Below are positions 58,591 to 64,000 of a stretch of DNA of 64,000 bases, one piece after another (positions within the stretch are counted from its first letter, which is position 1; each line of letters begins with the position of its first letter). The position numbers and the translations under genes are program-made. The notes below the pieces were generated by a model. That model was not told where the DNA came from. It searched no databases and saw nothing but the letters and a program-made list of their open reading frames with translations. Source of the DNA: Leishmania infantum JPCM5 (lineage: Eukaryota; Euglenozoa; Kinetoplastea; Trypanosomatida; Trypanosomatidae); assembly GCF_000002875.2 (NCBI RefSeq), contig NC_009408.2, positions 286,501-350,500 on the forward strand, given 5' to 3'.

Positions 58591-59954
58591 AGAAGGGCGG
58601 TCGAGGTGAAGCATAGCGCGCCGTGCACGAGCGGCGCACGACCCGCTTTACCCCTCACCTCACACACATGCGCGCAGATGGGAAAGAAGTGCGTCTGGGT
58701 GCGACTTCGAGTGCTACAGCGCGTGGCTGGCTGAGCCGCATAGAAGGCATAGACGACGGAGCGTGCACGCAAGAAACAAGAAGTATAGGAAAGAAGCCGA
58801 AGTCGCGTGCCTCGCGTGTAGGTGGACACCACCATCTTGCACGCATGCGTGCCGCAGGGAGGAATGGAAGCGTGACAGCGAGCTCGTGCACATGGGTGCG
58901 CAGCGGGGGCGGGGGGGGGGGGGGGGTAAGCCACGGCTGTCCTCCCAACGTGATATTGATGGTTGCAAGCTATGCGCGACCCTTTACGAGCGCGGAAGTG
59001 CTGACCGCCTTCACGCCGCGCCTTTGGCGTGTTACGCGTACATGGGTGTATACGTGCACGTTTCGATGCGCCGTGACAGCAGGGCATGCGAAGCCAACGC
59101 ATCCCTTCACGCCTCATGCCACGCCGCTGCCCCTCCCACCCTCCTTCTCTGTCCCGCCATGCACACACGCACAACCTACAACTGCCCCGATGTCGGCTTT
59201 TACCGTCTCTCTCTCTCTCTTCTTCTTCTTTACGCCACGCTCGCCTTGATCACATCCGCGTGGGTTTTCGTGTCCGTGTACGTCGGCGTCGGTGCCTCGG
59301 CGTCCATCGGAGACAAGCGTCGGCAGCGCATACTAGTGTGTGTACTTGTACGTAGGCGCCACATCCTGTATCCACGCACGCGCGCGTGCGCACAGCCTTC
59401 ACTGAAGATCACACGCAGTTGACGAAACGAGCGTGGCACGTACTTTGCTTGCTTGCTTGCTTACTTGCCTCGTGTGCTTGTCGAAGCCTTCGGGCATTCC
59501 GTGGAGGGCAGCGGTCATCGCCGGCGCGACTCAGCACCGTTCCACATCACTTGTTGCGCACACCTGTAGATACCCGACACAACCGCGTCAGCAAGGCGTG
59601 TGTGTGTCGGAAGCGGGCGTCTGTGCCCAACGTCACACGAAAAGCGAACGAAGTCGCTCTCCCTTGTACACTTCGATTTTCCGCGCCTGTGCGCACGCGT
59701 GTCGGTGTGCACCTCGACGACCGCGAACTCCCCACGTGCCACCCTTTAGCTCTAGTCAGCCCCCCTCCCCCTTTCCTCCTGTTTTGTGTGTTTCCTTGTG
59801 CTTTATCTGTACTCTTTAGATCTACAGTGTGCGCTTGCTTCCGTGACGCCGTCTGCTGAGACACGCGCGCTGGCAAGGCAACGTGCATGCATACGCCCAC
59901 AAGCTCCTCTCCTCCTCTTCTCTTGCCCCCCCCTCTGCTTCTCGTCCTCCAAGT
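58591..59954. other. Intergenic spacer with G-run
   Basis: About 1.4 kb. Contains a G-run at 58904-58926, (TC)n at about 59205-59223, a TTGC tetranucleotide repeat at 59445-59460, and C/T-rich sequence (59760-59780, 59904-59945) before the last gene. ORFs of up to ~220 codons in two + frames are composed of low-complexity Arg/Ser/His sequence and are not called. Confidence 0.5.
58904..58926 (+). repeat. G-run with quadruplex potential
   Basis: Five G, one C, then sixteen G in a row on the plus strand. In the RNA of this polycistron this would be a G-rich element in the 3' UTR of the preceding gene or the spacer. Confidence 0.85.
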
Positions 59955-62900
59955 ATGTTCGCCGCCACTAGTCCACCCCCCTCCACCTCCTCATGGCGCC
60001 ATCATATGCAGGATCAGGAGGAAGACCTTGTGCGCGAGCTCATGCAGGCCAGCGACGTGGATGCCGTACTGGCGCGCATGGAGGGAGACCATTTCCGCCA
60101 CCTGTCTCCCATCATGCGCAAGCTGACCTCCTACGACGCCGACGCGTCCGCAGCACCTGCCTTGCCGCGCGCCGGTGCACCGCCGCCACCGCCACCGCCA
60201 CCAGCACCGGAGCCATCCGCGCCGCGCACCTACGGCGGCGGTTTCGGCGGCAGCGTGGACTGGGATGCGCAGTCATCCTCGTCAATACTGCAGCCCGCCG
60301 ACCCCTATGTGCCGCAGTTGTATCAGACGGCCTCGCCAGCATCTACCTCGTTCCACCTCGGTATGCGCGATGGTGACGCTGCCGCGTGGGCATCGCCCAC
60401 AGCGCGTCAGCCGCCGCCACCACCGCCGATGCAGACACCGTCATCGTCTGTGGATGGTGGTGTCGCGCGTGATCTACTCGGCGCGTACCGGCGCCCGGCT
60501 GGCGGGGCTGCCGCTGCCGCATCTTACCTTGATCACGAGACGGAGTCCCGCTATCAAACGACGATCGACTCATGGCTATGGCCCGACGCTGAGATGCGGG
60601 CTAGGCGCGCCGCGCGCGACGAGGAGCAGCCTGGCGCTGGCCGCCATGCAAGCCCGTCCGCCGCCTCGCAGCAGCTGCACGTGGACCCTGCTCTCGACCA
60701 CACCGCTGCTGTGAGCGGCATGTTGCCGCCTCCAACAGTGAGCAGCTCGTTGCCCGCAAGCGCGGGCCGCTACCACGGTAGTGCTGACGGGCGGTTGCCG
60801 CACGTGACGACGCGGGTGACATCCGCATCACCGCACCGCCCCTCCGCATCTCTCGTTGGCGAGGCCACGGGTGACGTTGGTGGGCTCGAGAACGCTGCGC
60901 AGTCACGTATAGCTCGCCAACTGCAGCTGCTGCGCAACTACCGCCAACTGGCCGAGTTGTGCTCGCGCACTGACAACCCGAGCACTGACCTCTTCCGCGC
61001 CTTGCCGTCAGAGGAGCTCGCGCGCATGCAGGTAGAGCAACTCAAGGGGCTGGCGCAGCGAGAGCAAAGTCCCATCACCGTGAACAACAACTACTACTTC
61101 AACGGCAACGGTGATAGGCATGGCAGCAGCCGGCACGGCAGCGGCGTCGATGGCGGACGGTCGCGCGGCAGCAGCGACGATCATTTGGGGGTGATTCACG
61201 GCAAGCCAAACACCGGCATGACGCCGGGCAACGTTCGCTCCATGTCGGAAGTGCTCACGGGAGACAGCCACCTCCAAGGCGTGACGGGCTACCGCCCATC
61301 CGGGGCCTTCTCGCCGCAGTCACAGAGACCGCCGCCGCTGCATTCGCCACGCGCCGTGCCCCTTCAATCGCCGCAGCCGTCTTCCGGGCCGGACTCCCCG
61401 GTGGCGACGCCGCCGCTCTCGCAGCGCGGCGGCAACCTCGCCCCGCCCTCGCCGAGCCGCTCCCAGCGCGGCCGCAGCCATTGTAGTCGATTGCTCGATG
61501 CTCACTACACCCCGACGGCCACCACCGAAGAAGCCGGATCGAGCTACGACGAGGGGAACGCTGAGGATGACGATGAGGGCGACTACGCCGGCGACTGCAT
61601 GGACAACGGCGGCAGCGAGGAAGAGGAGTACGACGACAACGGCACCGGGTACAGACGCCCGCCGCCGCGCATTATCGAGCGCGAGCAGCACCGACGCTTT
61701 CCCAACCTGAGTAACGGCGACGACGCGTCCCCGTCGAGCGCTGCGGGCGGCACGACACAGCCCCCGCTAGCCCCAACCACCTCCCAGCTGGAGCATCAGC
61801 GTCACAGCAGCTACTCAGGCGACTACGTCAACAGCCAGCCTTTGACGACCATCAACGAGCACGTCCAGGACGGAAGCAATAGCGCCCCGCCTCGCATGCG
61901 CAGCGGCTCCGCCATGTTTGCGGGTGGTGGCGGGCGGAGCAGTATGGGTGGTGCTCCGGGCAGCGACGGAGGACGATACAGCGTGTCCAGCGCCATCAAC
62001 GTTCTTTCGGGAGATCAGGAGCTGCGCGCCAACGCACATCGGCAGAGCGGCGGCGGCGGCAGAGGCAGTCACGAAGACCGCCGCGCCTCTCAGCACCTCG
62101 CCGCACCGTCGCCGCGCTCGCTCCAACAGCAGCGGCGCAGCTTATCGGCTGGTTCCGGTCCGGCGGCGCCACGTGGCGGCAGTGCCTTGACAGATTCGGA
62201 AGTGTCGCCGAGCTATCTCCCACTGCACGGCCCCCGTCGAGCAAACCGAGAGCTCGAGGGCAGCACGCAAGGCTCGCCTACGTCTGTGAGTCGTCGCGGT
62301 GGCAATACGGAGCGCCGCACGCGTACGACGCCTGCGCCGGAGAAGAGTCCCACCGGGGGAAGCGGTGCCAGCGGGGCGACGGCACCCTGCCCTCAAGGCA
62401 ATCGCCAGCCCAGGGAGCGTGGTGGCCCAGACGGCAAGTCGTGCTTTCTTTGGAAGGGCGGGACCTGGCGTAGAGGGAGGCGGCGCGGCGCTGACTCGGA
62501 CGACGACAGCAACAGCGACGACCACGACGTGGACAGCGTGCGCAGTGGAACCTACGGCAGCGGCAGCGAAGATAGCGCGTGCGATGCCCCGGGTAATCCG
62601 CAGCTGCAGACACACAGGCCCCCCTCCTCGGCGCAGCGCAAGCGACACACAAGTCGGCGCCACGGCGAGCCGCGTTCTGCCTTGGCTCGTGGAGAGCGCG
62701 GCAGCAGCCGCCGTGGTTATGACGACCACGGCGGTGATGATGCACCGACGTCGCGCGGTAAAGTCCGCTTTGGCCGCAAGCACTCCTCTGCCACGACGCG
62801 CGCGTACCCGACACAGCGCGGTCGCCGTGCCGGGGGCGACGGCGGCGGTGGTAGTGGTGTTCGGCACCATGGCACAGACGGCGGTGGCGTGGATAACGTG

Positions 62901-64000
62901 TGGTCTGCTGCGTCCTACTCGTGCAGCTACACCACCAGCTCCGACATTAGCGACTACGTGCCGGGAAGCTACTACAGCCCCATCCGGTCAGACCGAGGTG
63001 GCGGCCGCAGAGGTGCACGTGATGGCATGATTAGCCCGGGCAGGCCTCTTCGTGCATCTACGCAGCTGCTGCAGACGCACCCGAGCTCGATTCGCAGTCC
63101 TGTTGGTGTGCAAGGTCGTTATGACCGTGGGGAGCGCGGGGGCGCCACTCAAGCGCTGTACGGCGGGCGCGGCCGTGGCGGGGCCACGCTGGGGCCGCGC
63201 CACGTTGGTGTGCCTGGCGCGTCTGCACCCGGGGTAGGCGACGGAAACCGTCAGAGTTTCGGCTCCTCCGGTCGATATTCTGCACTAGCAGGAAGCGGCT
63301 TGCCTGGAGGTGACCACAGTTCATACCGCGGCGGCGGTGTTCTCTCTCCCCAACGCGTGGCGTACCAGCAGCAGCAGCGACTGCGCGGCGGTTTGCACCC
63401 TGCCGTGGGCGCCGGCGCACGAGGCCCGAACATGGCCATGGCCGGTGGCTCTGCCGGGCTGGCGGGTGGCATGACACGCCTGCCAGATGGTCGTGTCGTC
63501 CCCGTGGCATCGCCCGAGGCACGCCGGTATCAGCAGGCAATGAGCATGATGGCGACTGGAGCTCCTGGTGCGCACACAATAACGCCAATGAAGATAGAGC
63601 AGCCGATTCGGTACAACCGCAGCCCCGACGTGTATCCGACTGGTCTGCCTTATGCTGCGCGTCTCGGCGGCAGGCCCTCCTCCGTGGCTCCCTCGCCCGT
63701 TAAAGGCGGTCGTGCAGCGTCGCCGTCTGTGGCTGCGAGCGTTTCCATGACAGCCCACAGCAACTACGGTGCTGGCGGCAGTAGTCCGCACATTCAGCCC
63801 GGCCTGCTCTACGGCTCCCTCCTTCCCAAGGCCCGTCCTAAGACAGCGATGGTGGTGAAGGAAGAGCAAGGTCGCTCGCACAGCGTTGACCCGTACGGCG
63901 ACGCGAGCCACGCGCCGCTGCTCGATCGTGGCAGCGTATGCCCCGTGCAGCCGGTCCCCAGCAACGGCATCCAGCCATGGCGCCTCGGCAGCGACGACAA
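59955..64000 (+). CDS. Ser/Gly/Arg-rich large protein, 3' partial
   Basis: The frame opens with ATG at 59955 and stays open through the right edge of the window: 1348 full codons with no stop, so the C-terminus is missing. It follows a C/T tract and AG (59952-59953). The N-terminal ~55 residues are helical and acidic (DLVRELMQASDVDAVLARMEGD). After proline runs near 75-85, a conserved-looking helix lies at ~320-345 (ARQLQLLRNYRQLAELCSR), then NNNYYFNGNG at ~375. The rest is Ser/Gly/Arg/Pro-rich and acidic in patches (EDDDEGDY; DSDDDSNSDDHD), ending with many RG/GG dipeptides. Two related stretches, SMSEVLTGD (~428) and SAINVLSGD (~678), may be short linear motifs. I do not recognise a family; a scaffold or RNA-binding protein is possible. 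Confidence 0.8.
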   Translation, partial: MFAATSPPPSTSSWRHHMQDQEEDLVRELMQASDVDAVLARMEGDHFRHLSPIMRKLTSYDADASAAPALPRAGAPPPPPPPPAPEPSAPRTYGGGFGGSVDWDAQSSSSILQPADPYVPQLYQTASPASTSFHLGMRDGDAAAWASPTARQPPPPPPMQTPSSSVDGGVARDLLGAYRRPAGGAAAAASYLDHETESRYQTTIDSWLWPDAEMRARRAARDEEQPGAGRHASPSAASQQLHVDPALDHTAAVSGMLPPPTVSSSLPASAGRYHGSADGRLPHVTTRVTSASPHRPSASLVGEATGDVGGLENAAQSRIARQLQLLRNYRQLAELCSRTDNPSTDLFRALPSEELARMQVEQLKGLAQREQSPITVNNNYYFNGNGDRHGSSRHGSGVDGGRSRGSSDDHLGVIHGKPNTGMTPGNVRSMSEVLTGDSHLQGVTGYRPSGAFSPQSQRPPPLHSPRAVPLQSPQPSSGPDSPVATPPLSQRGGNLAPPSPSRSQRGRSHCSRLLDAHYTPTATTEEAGSSYDEGNAEDDDEGDYAGDCMDNGGSEEEEYDDNGTGYRRPPPRIIEREQHRRFPNLSNGDDASPSSAAGGTTQPPLAPTTSQLEHQRHSSYSGDYVNSQPLTTINEHVQDGSNSAPPRMRSGSAMFAGGGGRSSMGGAPGSDGGRYSVSSAINVLSGDQELRANAHRQSGGGGRGSHEDRRASQHLAAPSPRSLQQQRRSLSAGSGPAAPRGGSALTDSEVSPSYLPLHGPRRANRELEGSTQGSPTSVSRRGGNTERRTRTTPAPEKSPTGGSGASGATAPCPQGNRQPRERGGPDGKSCFLWKGGTWRRGRRRGADSDDDSNSDDHDVDSVRSGTYGSGSEDSACDAPGNPQLQTHRPPSSAQRKRHTSRRHGEPRSALARGERGSSRRGYDDHGGDDAPTSRGKVRFGRKHSSATTRAYPTQRGRRAGGDGGGGSGVRHHGTDGGGVDNVWSAASYSCSYTTSSDISDYVPGSYYSPIRSDRGGGRRGARDGMISPGRPLRASTQLLQTHPSSIRSPVGVQGRYDRGERGGATQALYGGRGRGGATLGPRHVGVPGASAPGVGDGNRQSFGSSGRYSALAGSGLPGGDHSSYRGGGVLSPQRVAYQQQQRLRGGLHPAVGAGARGPNMAMAGGSAGLAGGMTRLPDGRVVPVASPEARRYQQAMSMMATGAPGAHTITPMKIEQPIRYNRSPDVYPTGLPYAARLGGRPSSVAPSPVKGGRAASPSVAASVSMTAHSNYGAGGSSPHIQPGLLYGSLLPKARPKTAMVVKEEQGRSHSVDPYGDASHAPLLDRGSVCPVQPVPSNGIQPWRLGSDD

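Noticed and set aside
58763..59422. 219-codon plus-strand ORF in the last long spacer
   Set aside because: It runs through the G-run and TC-rich sequence, is low complexity and Arg/Cys-rich, and shows no domain; codon use does not resemble the real genes.

Overview
The window is eukaryotic nuclear DNA from a trypanosomatid, most likely Leishmania or a close Leishmaniinae relative. All twenty recognisable protein genes lie on the plus strand with no introns. They are separated by long pyrimidine-, CA/TG- and purine-rich spacers, as expected of a polycistronic unit processed by spliced-leader trans-splicing and polyadenylation. Coding regions are GC-rich at third positions, so many shadow ORFs appear on both strands. 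The triosephosphate isomerase carries the Leishmania-type glutamate at conventional position 65, and the neighbourhood fits my recollection of Leishmania chromosome 24. The exact species cannot be fixed from the sequence alone. Starts below use ATG; where a longer frame opens with GTG or TTG, I took the first ATG that family alignment or splice context supports.

Region 1-8.6 kb: a KOW-module RNA-processing protein (GPKOW/Spp2/KIN17-like), an unrecognised low-complexity protein, and a fusion of an ERI1-type DEDDh exonuclease with a Tpt1/KptA tRNA 2'-phosphotransferase. Region 8.6-16.8 kb: one 2737-residue gene combining a Sac phosphoinositide phosphatase domain with a C-terminal DUF547 domain. 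Region 17-31 kb: a possible SIDER-like degenerate retroposon, a PPR-like mitochondrial protein, axonemal inner-arm dynein light chain p28, triosephosphate isomerase, an unrecognised probably mitochondrial protein, a p24/emp24 cargo receptor, and a tiny membrane protein resembling only the tail of a mannose-6-phosphate-receptor/ATG27 protein.

Region 31-45 kb: a family A DNA polymerase of Pol-theta type without helicase, an FG-repeat protein fused to a PCID2/Thp1-type PCI domain, MCM5, and a SAM-dependent methyltransferase. Region 45-64 kb: a probable APC4 subunit, a small single-pass membrane protein, a TBC-domain protein, two unrecognised large proteins, and a Ser/Gly/Arg-rich protein that runs off the right edge.

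The genes form no operon-like pathway, as is usual for trypanosomatid polycistrons. Regulation should be post-transcriptional, so spacers, splice acceptors and upstream ATGs matter more than promoters. The most interesting observations are the ERI1-Tpt1 fusion, the FG-PCID2 fusion, the Sac-DUF547 giant, the luminal-domain-less receptor tail, and an overlapping upstream ORF at MCM5 whose presence depends on which splice acceptor is used. No database searches were possible; family names rest on motifs and remembered family sequences.
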